64,000 bases of DNA from Thiothrix eikelboomii (GCF_900167255.1 NZ_FUYB01000018.1:33307-97306); one strand, 5' to 3'. Shown: positions 17,723 to 26,530, counted from the stretch's first letter. Notes: a model not told the origin generated them from the letters alone. Made by a program: numbers and translations.

Positions 17723-18036
17723 AGGTCGCGCCCCTGTTCGCGGCGTGTTTCATTGCGTAATTCAAAAGCAGCCCAGCGTAAACGCTGCTCTTCGGTTTCT
17801 TCTTCAACTTTAGGTACTGGTTGACTGATTGCCAACCGCTGAATCGCTTCCAAGCGTGCAATTTCAGCCCGAACTTCAGCAGAGAACAGCGACAAATCAA
17901 ATGCCGGAAAGCTGACTTCTTCGGTCTCAACCACCTGCTCAGGAATATCGACCTGCATGGTAAAATGCGCCTGACGGAAACGTAAGGGACGATTAAACGT
18001 CAATGTGCCGTGATGATAAATGACTTCAACTTGCAT
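17719..18036 (-). CDS. Putative antitoxin paired with the PIN domain
   Basis: 105 residues. The first about 35 (MQVEVIYHHGTLTFNRPLRF) resemble the small beta-strand N-terminus of AF2212/DUF104-type antitoxins. The rest is charged and helical, rich in Glu and Arg, with EIARLEAIQRLA and ETEEQRLRWAAFELR, as expected for a toxin-wrapping tail. Its stop overlaps the start of the PIN-aminotransferase gene (ATGA at 17719-17722), the usual arrangement of type II antitoxin-toxin pairs. It starts 4 nt after the WbpD-like gene, so the pair is embedded in the sugar operon. Identification rests on size, order and the N-terminal pattern. Confidence 0.65.
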   Translation of the reverse strand: MQVEVIYHHGTLTFNRPLRFRQAHFTMQVDIPEQVVETEEVSFPAFDLSLFSAEVRAEIARLEAIQRLAISQPVPKVEEETEEQRLRWAAFELRNETRREQGRDL

Positions 18037-18040
18037 GGTA

Positions 18041-18622
18041 TTATCCTTCCGTTGTGACCTGACCAGCTTTCAGCATATAGGCTTTGCCGGTGTGTGGGCA
18101 AGTTGCCATCCCGTCACCGGTCAGTGGTAAATCCAGCTTTTCACCGTATTCACTCATCCAGCCAATCTGTTTGGCAGGTACACCGACCATAAGCGCGTAA
18201 GCAGGTACATCCTTGTTGACCACAGTGCCCGCCCCAATAAAGGCATATTCACCGATGCTGACACCACAAACGATGGTGCAGTTCGCACCGAGGGTAGCAC
18301 CGCGCTTCACTAGAGTATTGCGGTATTCATCCTTACGTTCCACTAATGCCCGTGGGTTATACACATTGGTAAACACCATGCTAGGGCCGCAAAACACGCC
18401 ATCTTCCAGCGTTACATTGTCATACACCGAGACATTGTTCTGCACTTTGCATTGATTGCCGATCACTACCTTGTTGCCGACAAAGACATTCTGCCCAAGC
18501 GAAACGCCCTGACCAATACGTGCGCCACCGCAAACGTGCGCCCAGTGCCACACACGGCTACCTGCGCCAATCTGTGCGCCATCATCAACAATGGCCGTGG
18601 GGTGAATGAAGATGTCAGTCAT
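18041..18622 (-). CDS. wbpD: UDP-sugar 3-N-acetyltransferase, WbpD-like (set 1)
   Basis: 193 residues from ATG 18622, chosen because AAAGGA lies about 5 nt upstream and the protein then starts [19 protein letters not shown], as WbpD does. It is a left-handed beta-helix of hexapeptide repeats through residue about 150 ([37 protein letters not shown]), ending [18 protein letters not shown] plus a short tail with a Cys-x2-His-like turn. WbpD acetylates the 3-amino group of UDP-GlcNAc(3N)A using acetyl-CoA. The full WbpA/B/D/E complement lies within 16.2-22.1 kb, which supports this substrate. It overlaps no gene but sits 20 nt from the broken FAD-enzyme gene. Confidence 0.88.
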   Translation of the reverse strand: MTDIFIHPTAIVDDGAQIGAGSRVWHWAHVCGGARIGQGVSLGQNVFVGNKVVIGNQCKVQNNVSVYDNVTLEDGVFCGPSMVFTNVYNPRALVERKDEYRNTLVKRGATLGANCTIVCGVSIGEYAFIGAGTVVNKDVPAYALMVGVPAKQIGWMSEYGEKLDLPLTGDGMATCPHTGKAYMLKAGQVTTEG

Positions 18623-18642
18623 ACTATCCTTTGATGTTATTG

Positions 18643-19707
18643 TCACAGCAGTTGTTGCTGCACTTTATGAGCGAGGGCTAGAGCAGTTGTCCATTTGCCC
18701 CCGAAGACATTGATCAATTGCCCTTGACGATCCAGTGCATATTCACGGGTGGCCTTGCGCGGGTCTGCGGCTGAATACAATAAGGGGCGCATCCCCGCAA
18801 ACGTACTGTTTATGTTCGCGGCACTGAGTGGAGCAGTGGTGTAATGGTTATAAGCCGCCAGCAAATAATCCCGTTCAGCAACGGAGCATTCTATTGGCTC
18901 ATGTGCTTGTTGGCGTACTTCCGTTGTACCGACTAACGTTTTACCCTGCCAAGGCAAGACGAAAAAAATACGCCGTTCCTCAGGGACTTCCAGCAAATAA
19001 GCTTGTGGGCATTCCCGCTCTAATACCAAATGGCTACCACGCACGGTATCAAGCCGATAAGGGGAGGGGATGCCACTTTGCTTCAGTAACGTCACTGCCC
19101 AAGGCCCACCAACATTAATTACCCTGTCATGAAGATAACTGCTATCCGCAATATGAACATGACCGTGCGTATCAATAGCAATCACGTCCGAGTGTTCGTG
19201 CAACTTTGCCCCTGCCAGCCGCGCCTGATCCGCTACCCATAGCGCAAGGCGGCGATCATCCATTTGCCCGTCCGAAAACGCATAACCACCCAGCAAACCT
19301 TCTGCTTTTAATTGCGGGTCACGCTGTAACAAAGTTTCTGCTGTTAACCACTGAGCAGGTGGCAGAATGCTTTTACCAGCAAGATGGTCATACAAAAACA
19401 AACCTGTACCGACTAACCACCGCTGACGTTGTGACCCCTGATAAATCGGTAGCACTAAGCGCAATGGGCTAGTCAATTCAGGGACACGTTGCAGTCATGC
19501 ATCGCGTTCTTTGAGGGCTTCGCGTACTAAGCGGAACTCGTATTGCTCAAGGTAGCGCAAACCACCGTGCAACAGTTTGGATGAGGCACGACTGGTTTGG
19601 CTGGCGAGCCTGTTGCGCTCATACAAGTCAACTTCATGTCCGGCTTGAGCCAATACCCACGCACAACACAAGCCATTAATGCCGCCGCCGACAATGCCGA
19701 TACGCAC
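18643..19707 (-). pseudogene. FAD-dependent glycerol-3-phosphate dehydrogenase-like gene with in-frame TGA
   Basis: The reading frame from ATG 19707 begins RIGIVGGGINGLCCAWVLA (FAD-binding), then TSRASSKLLHGGLRYLEQ and FRLVREALKERDA, followed by a TGA at 19495-19497. It continues in the same frame LQRVPELTSPLRLVLPIY through GTTEVRQQAHEP to [14 protein letters not shown], ending at 18643. Both halves match GlpD/GlpA-type DAO oxidoreductases, and the stop falls where the family runs on without a gap. A single TGG-to-TGA change would explain it. No selenocysteine context is apparent. Restored length is about 354 residues, the short form without the GlpD C-terminal cap. It could be a true nonsense mutation or a sequencing error; a TTG restart at 19476 could yield only the second half. 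Confidence 0.8.
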
Positions 19708-19714
19708 CTGTTAA

Positions 19715-20767
19715 TCAGTATTCCAGTGGCAGGGAAACCGTCTTGCCGTCACGGGCAGACAAATAAGCCGCGATCAGCATTTCCAGCGACTTCAAGCCTT
19801 CACGCCCGTCAGTTTCTGGTTCAGCCACGCCGCGCATTACATCCACCACATTCTTGTAGTACCGCGGATGCCCAAAGCCATACACCGAGGTGGTTTCATA
19901 ATTGGCACTCTGGATTTGCGCATCATAATCACGGGGTTCGTCAAACTGCCACAGTTGAATGTCATTGACAGCAACCCCACCGATACGCACCGTGCCTTTT
20001 TCACCCAAAATGGTGATTGAGCCTTCCAGATTTTGCGGGTAGGTGAGCATGGTGACACTCATCGAGCCTAATGCACCGTTGCGCCAGCGCACATTCAATA
20101 CACCCGTATCTTCCACTTCAATGTCACGGGTAGTGCTCATCATCGCCTGTACTTTATCGACAGGCCCAATCAGCCAATCCAGTAGATCGACGTAATGGCT
20201 GGCTTGGTTCATGAAAGCACCACCATCAAACTCCCATGTACCGCGCCATTTGGCTTGGTCATAATAGGCTTGTGGACGTGTCCAGAATACGTTCAGGTGA
20301 ACCATATGGATTTTTCCGAAACGTTTCTCTTCAACTGCTCGTTTGAGCAATTGCAAAGTGGTGTTACGGCGATTTTGCTTGACCACAAACAGGCGTACCC
20401 CTGCTTCATCGCAGGCTTTCACCATGCGCACACCGTCAGACCAACGGGTTGCCATCGGCTTTTCAGTGATGACGTGGACACCGTGTTTGGCTGCGAGAGC
20501 TGCTTGGTCAGCATGGATGCCGCTAGGGGTGCAGAGGCTGACAAGATCAGGCTTGTGTTGCACCAGCATGGCTTCCATCGAAGTGTAAGCAGGTACATCA
20601 TATTGGGTGGCATAAGGTGTGGAGTGAGCAGGGTTAGTGTCACACACCGCGACCAATTCAAAATTATCAGCGTGCTTATCGAGTGAGCCGAAATGGTTTT
20701 TGGCAATGCGCCCACAGCCAACAATTGCAATACGCAGTTTACGGTCGGTGATAGTAGGAAAATTCAT
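19715..20767 (-). CDS. wbpB: UDP-GlcNAcA 3-dehydrogenase, WbpB/WlbA-like (set 1)
   Basis: 350 residues, Gfo/Idh/MocA family. The Rossmann motif AIVGCGRIAKNHFGSL lies near residues 14-29, VITEKPMATRWSDG near 94-107, and the catalytic stretch GGAFMNQASHYVDLLDWL near 182-199. WbpB/WlbA oxidises the C3 hydroxyl of UDP-GlcNAcA with NAD that is recycled by 2-oxoglutarate. I start at ATG 20767, just after the stop of wbpA; an ATG at 20782 would overlap that gene's last codons. The closely packed wbpA upstream and wbpD/wbpE-like genes downstream make a UDP-GlcNAc3NAcA pathway. It is longer than, and clearly distinct from, the set 2 paralogue at 6.3 kb. Confidence 0.88.
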   Translation of the reverse strand: MNFPTITDRKLRIAIVGCGRIAKNHFGSLDKHADNFELVAVCDTNPAHSTPYATQYDVPAYTSMEAMLVQHKPDLVSLCTPSGIHADQAALAAKHGVHVITEKPMATRWSDGVRMVKACDEAGVRLFVVKQNRRNTTLQLLKRAVEEKRFGKIHMVHLNVFWTRPQAYYDQAKWRGTWEFDGGAFMNQASHYVDLLDWLIGPVDKVQAMMSTTRDIEVEDTGVLNVRWRNGALGSMSVTMLTYPQNLEGSITILGEKGTVRIGGVAVNDIQLWQFDEPRDYDAQIQSANYETTSVYGFGHPRYYKNVVDVMRGVAEPETDGREGLKSLEMLIAAYLSARDGKTVSLPLEY

Positions 20768-20769
20768 GA

Positions 20770-22071
20770 TTACAGCCGCCATACAGTAATGTGGAGAGCC
20801 TGTAACTCCGCAGGATCGTATAAAGATTTGATGTCTGCCAACACCGGTTTGCAGCCACGGAGTAGGGCGTGTAGTTCTTGTGGTTTTAAGCTGGCAAATT
20901 CATTGTGTGAGACAGCAACCACCAACGCATCTACCGGAGCTTGTGGTGTTAATTGAGTCAGCTTAACGCCGTGATATTCTGCTGCCACCTCTTCAGCATT
21001 CGCCCAAGGGTCAGTAACCACTGTCACCACACCGAAATCTTCCAGCTCACGAATAATGTCGATCACCTTGGAATTGCGGATGTCAGGGCAGTTTTCCTTG
21101 AAGGTGACACCCATTACGCCAACCCGCGCACCATTCGGGTTTACACCGTTCTGGATCATTTTCTTGACAGTAGTACGCGCTACGTAACGCCCCATATTGT
21201 CGTTGATACGTCGCCCGGCAAGGATAACTTGCGGGATATAGCCCAACTTTTCGGCTTTATCGGTGAGGTAATAGGGGTCAACACCAATACAATGCCCACC
21301 CACCAAGCCGGGGCGGAAGGGTAGGAAATTCCATTTCGTTCCGGCTGCTTCTAAGACACTAACCGTATCAATGCCCATCCGTGAGAAAATGACACTCAAC
21401 TCATTCATTAGTGAGATGTTTAGGTCGCGCTGGGTGTTTTCAATGACTTTAGATGCTTCTGCGACTTTGATGCTGGATGCTTTGTGTGTGCCAGCTTTGA
21501 TAACACGGCGGTAAAGTGCATCCACATAATCCGCCGCTTTAGGTGTAGAGCCGGAGGTTACTTTCTTGATAGTGGTTAGTGTGTTTACTTTGTCGCCGGG
21601 GTTAATACGTTCGGGTGAGTAACCTGCAAAGAAATCCACGTTAAACGTTAGACCAGAAACCCGCTCAATCACCGGAATACAATCTTCTTCAGTGGCTCCG
21701 GGGTAGACGGTGGATTCGTAAATCACCACATCGCCACGTTTGATCACCTTGCCAATGCTTTCACTGGCTTTGATCAACGGGGTCAGGTCAGGGCGTTTGT
21801 GTTCATCAATTGGTGTTGGTACTGTCACGATGAAGACATTAGCATCACGCAAATCATCCAATTGTGTGGTGTAACTTAAGTGCTTCGCCGCTTGTAATTC
21901 TTCTGGCGTGGTTTCTAGCGTATGGTCGCTGCCGCCTCTGAGTTCCTCAATCCTGGACTTGTTAATGTCAAAGCCGATAGTGGGGAGGATTCTGCCAAAT
22001 TCGACAGCCAACGGCAGGCCTACATAGCCCAAGCCGATAATGGCTAACGTAGATTCTTCAATCGTTTTCAT
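20770..22071 (-). CDS. wbpA: UDP-N-acetylhexosamine 6-dehydrogenase (WbpA/TviB family)
   Basis: 433 residues from ATG 22071; an upstream reading to 22110 would overlap the epimerase gene. It has LAIIGLGYVGLPLAVEFGR near residue 11 (NAD binding), STVYPGATEEDCIPV, the middle-domain VIENTQRDLNISLMNEL, and the catalytic cysteine in GGHCIGVDPYYL (about residue 256). The C-terminal UDP-binding domain contains GVTFKENCPDIRNSK. The TviB/WbpA/WbpO subgroup performs two NAD-dependent oxidations of UDP-GlcNAc or UDP-GalNAc at C6 to the uronic acid. It starts the WbpA-B-D-E path in transcription order and could also serve the set 2 enzymes, which lack their own dehydrogenase. Confidence 0.9.
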   Translation of the reverse strand: MKTIEESTLAIIGLGYVGLPLAVEFGRILPTIGFDINKSRIEELRGGSDHTLETTPEELQAAKHLSYTTQLDDLRDANVFIVTVPTPIDEHKRPDLTPLIKASESIGKVIKRGDVVIYESTVYPGATEEDCIPVIERVSGLTFNVDFFAGYSPERINPGDKVNTLTTIKKVTSGSTPKAADYVDALYRRVIKAGTHKASSIKVAEASKVIENTQRDLNISLMNELSVIFSRMGIDTVSVLEAAGTKWNFLPFRPGLVGGHCIGVDPYYLTDKAEKLGYIPQVILAGRRINDNMGRYVARTTVKKMIQNGVNPNGARVGVMGVTFKENCPDIRNSKVIDIIRELEDFGVVTVVTDPWANAEEVAAEYHGVKLTQLTPQAPVDALVVAVSHNEFASLKPQELHALLRGCKPVLADIKSLYDPAELQALHITVWRL

Positions 22072-22088
22072 CGTGTTTTTATCCAAAC

Positions 22089-23093
22089 TTAAATGTAATC
22101 CCGATACCAATGCACAAACCGCTCCAGCCCATCCTCTACCTCAGTAGCAGGCTTGAACCCCACATCCGCAATCAACTCATCCACATCCGCATACGTCACT
22201 GGCACATCCCCCGGCTGCATCGGCAGATGATTTTCCACCGCCTTCTGCTCCAGTGCCGTTTCCAACGCCGTAATAAACCGTCGCAACGTCACCGGTTGAT
22301 TATTCCCAATATTATAAATCTTATAAGGCGCTTGCACCGTCGTCGTCGCATTCACCTGCGGCTGCGGAATCCTGTCAATGATCCGCACCACACCCTCGAT
22401 AATATCGTCGATATACGTGAAATCCCGCAGCATATCCCCGTGGTTATACACATCAATCGGCTTGCCTGCCAAAATCGCCTGAGTGAACTTGAAATACGCC
22501 ATATCCGGTCTGCCCCACGGCCCATACACCGTAAAAAAGCGCAAACCCGTCGTCGGAATATTAAACAAATGGCTATAAGTATGCGCCATCAACTCATTCG
22601 ATTTCTTGGTGGCAGCATACAAACTGATCGGATAATCCACCCGGTCAGCAGTACTGAACGGCTGCTTCACATTCATCCCATACACCGAACTCGATGACGC
22701 ATACACCAAATGCTTCACCCCACTGTGGCGGCAACCTTCCAACACATTCACAAAGCCCACTACATTGGAATCGACATAAGCATTCGGGTTATCAATCGAA
22801 TACCGCACCCCCGCCTGCGCCCCCAGATTCACCACTGCATCAAACGCATGACGCTCGAACAACTGTGCCATACCCGCCCGATCCGCCATATCCAGCGGGA
22901 TAAACGTATAACGCTGACTTGCCTGCTGCGCCTGTACAAACTGCTCCAGATCCTGCAACCGCGCACGCTTTAACGCCGGGTCATAATAATCGTTGAGGTT
23001 ATCAATTCCCACGACGCTATCGCCGCGAGCCAATAACGCTTTAGCAAGGAAAAAGCCGATGAATCCGGCAGAACCGGTGATGAGTACTTTCAT
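22089..23093 (-). CDS. UDP-glucuronate 4-epimerase-like SDR
   Basis: 334 residues: MKVLITGSAGFIGFFLAKAL (NAD binding), IDNLNDYYDPALKRARL, NLGAQAGVRYSI, YASSSSVYG and the catalytic SLYAATKKSNELMAH (Tyr-x3-Lys), then FTVYGPWGRPDMA. All are typical of UDP-GlcA 4-epimerases (CapI/LpsL/WbnF), which make UDP-GalA. The ATG overlaps the stop of the UDP-glucose dehydrogenase remnant as TAATG, so it was once translated right after the enzyme that supplies UDP-GlcA. With that gene destroyed by the ISAs1 element, its expression and substrate supply now depend on other sources. Confidence 0.87.
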   Translation of the reverse strand: MKVLITGSAGFIGFFLAKALLARGDSVVGIDNLNDYYDPALKRARLQDLEQFVQAQQASQRYTFIPLDMADRAGMAQLFERHAFDAVVNLGAQAGVRYSIDNPNAYVDSNVVGFVNVLEGCRHSGVKHLVYASSSSVYGMNVKQPFSTADRVDYPISLYAATKKSNELMAHTYSHLFNIPTTGLRFFTVYGPWGRPDMAYFKFTQAILAGKPIDVYNHGDMLRDFTYIDDIIEGVVRIIDRIPQPQVNATTTVQAPYKIYNIGNNQPVTLRRFITALETALEQKAVENHLPMQPGDVPVTYADVDELIADVGFKPATEVEDGLERFVHWYRDYI

Positions 23094-23148
23094 TAATCGC
23101 TCCCAAACAAATCACGTGTATAGACTTTCGCGGCGACATCATCCAATT
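23093..23148 (-). pseudogene. 3' remnant of a UDP-glucose 6-dehydrogenase gene
   Basis: Seventeen codons plus a stop remain: LDDVAAKVYTRDLFGSD. The ending KVYTRDLFGSD is the recognisable C-terminus of a UDP-glucose/nucleotide-sugar dehydrogenase type common in gammaproteobacterial polysaccharide loci. The stop overlaps the epimerase start (TAATG). Coding similarity begins exactly at the proposed edge of the ISAs1 element, and no other part of the gene is found on the far side of the IS. So insertion was accompanied by deletion or rearrangement. The identity is from recall of the C-terminal motif and needs a search. Confidence 0.65.
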
Positions 23149-24392
23149 CACGGCAAGATTACGAAAATCCCTTAGCCATCAATAACTCAGAAAGATAGTC
23201 AGTATTCATGGCGGCCTTCTTCTGTTTGCGTTTCATGCCTGCTTTGAAGGTTTTGTGGCTGTTCAATACGTTAAAGGCAATATGCCGTATTCCAGCGAGG
23301 TTCTCGGCGGCTTTGTCGCGGCGAATTCGGCAATCGTCTTCACCCATCGCGACATCCAATCGCCAGTGGAGTTGGTTTTCGATCATCCAATGGTTGCGGA
23401 TAGCATCCGCGAATTGTTTGGCAGTGAGCGTTGCGGAGCTGATGTAGTAGCGAACCGTCGCATTTTCGGGTATTTCCCCTTGGGTGGTACGGAACGATAA
23501 AGCGACCCCCAGCGTTTTTAACTCAGGCCAATCGGCACTTAATTCCACGAAATCCCCGATGACATCACTAACGATATGAAAACGGGTTTCCTCTCTGCCG
23601 GGTGCCTTTTCAATGGTGCTGAAGTAATCACCTGGGTACTGCACAGCGTGACTCAGCGGAAAATGTTTCGCAAAGGCTTCTTCAAGCCGTTTTTGATTGC
23701 CCTTGACTGCTAACAGGTAATTGGCTTCCTTATCCAGAATGGCTTGGGCAATCGCTTTCTGGCAACCCATCGCGTCCAACGTGACGAGACAGCCACACAC
23801 CGACAACAGCTTCAATAATTCAGGAATGGCGGTGATTTCATTGGATTTTTCATCGGTTTTGACTTGTCCTAACACCACGCCATTCGCCGTTGAAAAGGCA
23901 CTGACCATGTGGATAGCCCCCGTTCTACGGCGCTTGTCATAAGAGCCGCGTAAGGTTTTGCCATCAATGGCAATAACCTCACCTTCTGTCAGTTTATGGC
24001 AACTTTGCATCCAGTTAGCGAAACAGCGTTGGAATTGTTGTGGGTTAATCAAGCTCATCACGCGAGCAAGGGTGTCGTGGCTGGGGATGCCGTTATCAAA
24101 ATCAGCGTATTCTTGTAACCAAGTGAGTCGATCATGCCCAAAGTCTTCAATTTCTTCCCAGCCCTCGGCACCCGCAATGACCGCGCAGATAACCAAGAGC
24201 AAAATATCGCTGAGTTTGTGTTCAATTTTTCCCGTTTGGCGGTAGTCTTGAATGATGGAGAAGTGGCTAAGCAGGTCATGATCTTGCATGGGTGCATCCC
24301 TTCGATGAAAAGGGGATAGCTTATCAGGCGGCAGTGTTTGAGCGTTAATCGTTCGCCATTGATTTTACTGGCTGATTCATGCGTTTGCCCTG
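23149..24392 (-). mobile_element. ISAs1-family insertion sequence
   Basis: The element is bounded by short imperfect inverted ends: CACGGCAAG at 23149-23157 and its counterpart TTTGCCCTG ending at 24392 (outer TTGCC-TG shared). It contains one transposase gene and is about 1.24 kb, the usual size for ISAs1 elements. The flanking 8-10 bp do not match (left ATCCAATT, right AGTATTCC), so no target duplication is visible. That fits a deletion next to the IS. Exact ends are uncertain by a few bases. Confidence 0.72.
23159..24289 (-). CDS. ISAs1-family DDE transposase
   Basis: 376 residues, full length for the family. The N-terminal part (HFSIIQDYRQTGKIEHKL, then IEDFGHDRLTWLQEY and GIPSHDTLARVM) is the DDE_Tnp_1-associated domain of ISAs1 transposases. 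The catalytic core shows VIAIDGKTLRGSYD (first Asp), VTLDAMGCQKAIA (second Asp) and HWRLDVAMGEDDCRIR (Glu region). No frameshift or stop is seen, so it may be active. The protein ends 10 nt before the proposed left end of the element. Confidence 0.93.
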   Translation of the reverse strand: MQDHDLLSHFSIIQDYRQTGKIEHKLSDILLLVICAVIAGAEGWEEIEDFGHDRLTWLQEYADFDNGIPSHDTLARVMSLINPQQFQRCFANWMQSCHKLTEGEVIAIDGKTLRGSYDKRRRTGAIHMVSAFSTANGVVLGQVKTDEKSNEITAIPELLKLLSVCGCLVTLDAMGCQKAIAQAILDKEANYLLAVKGNQKRLEEAFAKHFPLSHAVQYPGDYFSTIEKAPGREETRFHIVSDVIGDFVELSADWPELKTLGVALSFRTTQGEIPENATVRYYISSATLTAKQFADAIRNHWMIENQLHWRLDVAMGEDDCRIRRDKAAENLAGIRHIAFNVLNSHKTFKAGMKRKQKKAAMNTDYLSELLMAKGFS

Positions 24393-24421
24393 AGTATTCC
24401 AATCTAATATGCCGATTTTCA

Positions 24422-25000
24422 TCATGCTATCTCCAGCCCCACTTCCTTACGTACCCGCCGATAGATATGTTCCACTGGCACATTCAGCGCTATGGATTCG
24501 AGATGAAATACTTCACCTGCGCGGTATATTTCGCGCTCCCATGAGGTGCGTCGTCGCCATAGGCGTATCAGTGGCACATCCTGCGATACCACAACATATT
24601 CCAGCAAACTAGGAATAGTGGTGTAGTTGTCGAATTTTTCCTTTAAATCAGTGCGCTCGGTGCTGTCCGACAAGACTTCCACAATCAAAATAGGATTCGT
24701 ACAAATATATTCATCTTCATCAAGAATGGAGCAAGTCGCCATGATGTCAGGATAATAGGCGAACCGTTGACCTTTATGCTGGATAACAGTTTTCATATCA
24801 GATTGCCACACCCGATATTCTTCTCTTAAGTGTGTTTCAATCAAGGCATGAAATGAGCTGGTAATAGTATTATGCGTGCGACTCGCTCCCGCCATCGCAT
24901 AGACTAGACCATCTACGTATTCACTACGGATTTCAACCTCACGTTCACCCGTTAAATAGTCTTCAAACGGGACAAGATCATATTTTAATACTTGAACCAT
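24422..25000 (-). CDS. Uma2-family (DUF820) putative endonuclease
   Basis: 192 residues of the PD-(D/E)XK-like Uma2 family: SEYVDGLVYAMAGAS, the acid YYPDIMATC, and NPILIVEVLSDSTERTDLKEKF containing the E-V-L strand and a following Lys. These proteins are abundant in cyanobacteria and large sulfur bacteria, often in many copies, and their function is not established; Rpn-like or Tn7-TnsA-like nucleases are distant relatives. It lies between the ISAs1 element and manC, is co-directional, and may be a separate acquired cargo gene in the sugar operon. No partner antitoxin is evident. Confidence 0.85.
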   Translation of the reverse strand: MVQVLKYDLVPFEDYLTGEREVEIRSEYVDGLVYAMAGASRTHNTITSSFHALIETHLREEYRVWQSDMKTVIQHKGQRFAYYPDIMATCSILDEDEYICTNPILIVEVLSDSTERTDLKEKFDNYTTIPSLLEYVVVSQDVPLIRLWRRRTSWEREIYRAGEVFHLESIALNVPVEHIYRRVRKEVGLEIA

Positions 25001-25084
25001 CTATATCATCTGCCTATGGCTGCTTAGTTTCAGGGGTACTTACTTTTGTGACTGTCCACGATGACTGGGATAGATCAACTTACC

Positions 25085-26530
25085 TTAAGCATAGCAGCTT
25101 TCAAGCGGTCGCCCATATGCATCCTCAAACCTAACAATATCATCCTCCCCCAGATAGCTCCCTGATTGAATCTCAATAATCTCTAAAGGCAGTTTGCCCG
25201 GATTCGCTAGGGAGTGAAGTTCACCTAGGGGTATGTAGGTGGATTGATTTTCCGTTAAGAGTAGGGTTTTATCTCCACAGCGTACTTCTGCCGTGCCACT
25301 GACTACAATCCAATGTTCAGCTCGGTGGTGATGCATTTGCAGGGATAGTTTTGCACCCGGTTTCACCACAATGCGTTTGACTTGAAAGCGAGCACCGTTA
25401 TCTATGCAATCATAGCTGCCCCAAGGGCGATTCACTTCGCGGTGGATGCTGGCTTCTGGGCGTTGTTGAGTTTGCAATTGCCCGACAATCTGTTTGACAT
25501 CTTGAACGTGATCTCGGTGGGCAACCAGCACCGCATCTTTCGTTTCCACTACGGTGAGATTATCAACACCGACGAGAGTGACTAAGCGATGCTCAGCATA
25601 CACTAAATTATTGTGGGCATTATGAGTGAGGGTATCGCCACGTAGAACATTATGTTGTTCATTGTGTGGGCTGACTTCCCAGACCGCTGACCACGCACCC
25701 ACATCATTCCAACCTGCATCTAGCGGGATCACCACCGCATCAGTTGTTCTTTCCATTACGGCATAGTCAATCGAAATAGACGGGCAGGCGGCAAAAGCCG
25801 CTGCCTGCAGTCGAATAAAGTCAAGATCAGGTCGAGGTTGGGCGAGTGCCAATTGGCATTGGGCAATAATATCAGGCTGGTACTTGGCTAGCTCTGCTAA
25901 TAAACGATCAGCACGGAATAGAAACATTCCGCTATTCCATAGGTAGTTGCCACTCTCAAGATAGGCTGCGGCAGTGATCGCATTCGGTTTTTCCACAAAG
26001 GCAGCAACTCGTTTGGCAGTGAGTCCTGCGATGGTTTCACCTTGTTGAATATAGCCATAACCTGTTTCGGCATGCTGTGGCACAATGCCAAAGGTTGCTA
26101 AATAACCCTCACGAGCGGCGTGTGCTGCTGCTTGAATCGCTTGATGGAAGGCGGCTTGATCTTGAATCACATGATCAGCGGGTAAGACTAATAATAGGGC
26201 TTCGGTTTTCCCCTGCTGTGCTAAATACAGGGCAGCTAAAGCGATAGCGGGGGCAGTATTGCGGCCAACAGGCTCTAATAAAATGCCTTGATGCTGCAGA
26301 TTGAGGCTACGTAATTGTTCGGCCACCATAAAGCGGTGTTCTTCATTACAGATGATTAAGGCCTCTTCAAGCTCAGTGACACCTTGCAGGCGTTGCAAGG
26401 TATTCTGAAATAGGCTCAGCTGATCAACCATCGGCAAAAATTGTTTAGGACGCAGCTGACGCGACATAGGCCAAAGGCGTGTGCCTGAGCCACCTGATAA
26501 AATCACGGGAATAATTGAAGTAGGGGTCAT
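25085..26530 (-). CDS. manC: Mannose-1-phosphate guanylyltransferase / mannose-6-phosphate isomerase
   Basis: 481 residues, type II bifunctional enzyme. The N-terminal nucleotidyltransferase has [13 protein letters not shown] at about 12-24 and FVEKP near 162. The C-terminal cupin isomerase begins [12 protein letters not shown] and has [18 protein letters not shown] with metal-binding His residues. It makes mannose 6-phosphate from fructose 6-phosphate and GDP-mannose from mannose 1-phosphate. It overlaps manB by ATGA, so the pair supplies GDP-mannose (or GDP-sugars derived from it) to this locus. Length is normal and no defects are seen. The four GT4 enzymes downstream are plausible users. 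Confidence 0.95.
   Translation of the reverse strand: MTPTSIIPVILSGGSGTRLWPMSRQLRPKQFLPMVDQLSLFQNTLQRLQGVTELEEALIICNEEHRFMVAEQLRSLNLQHQGILLEPVGRNTAPAIALAALYLAQQGKTEALLLVLPADHVIQDQAAFHQAIQAAAHAAREGYLATFGIVPQHAETGYGYIQQGETIAGLTAKRVAAFVEKPNAITAAAYLESGNYLWNSGMFLFRADRLLAELAKYQPDIIAQCQLALAQPRPDLDFIRLQAAAFAACPSISIDYAVMERTTDAVVIPLDAGWNDVGAWSAVWEVSPHNEQHNVLRGDTLTHNAHNNLVYAEHRLVTLVGVDNLTVVETKDAVLVAHRDHVQDVKQIVGQLQTQQRPEASIHREVNRPWGSYDCIDNGARFQVKRIVVKPGAKLSLQMHHHRAEHWIVVSGTAEVRCGDKTLLLTENQSTYIPLGELHSLANPGKLPLEIIEIQSGSYLGEDDIVRFEDAYGRPLESCYA

Noticed and set aside
19495..19497. Selenocysteine reading of the in-frame TGA
   Set aside because: The family has no known selenocysteine at this place, a Trp or similar residue would fit, and no hairpin of SECIS form was obvious just after the codon.
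22110..22697. 195-codon plus-strand open frame opposite the epimerase gene
   Set aside because: Arg/His-rich antisense shadow; the minus-strand epimerase is complete and well conserved.
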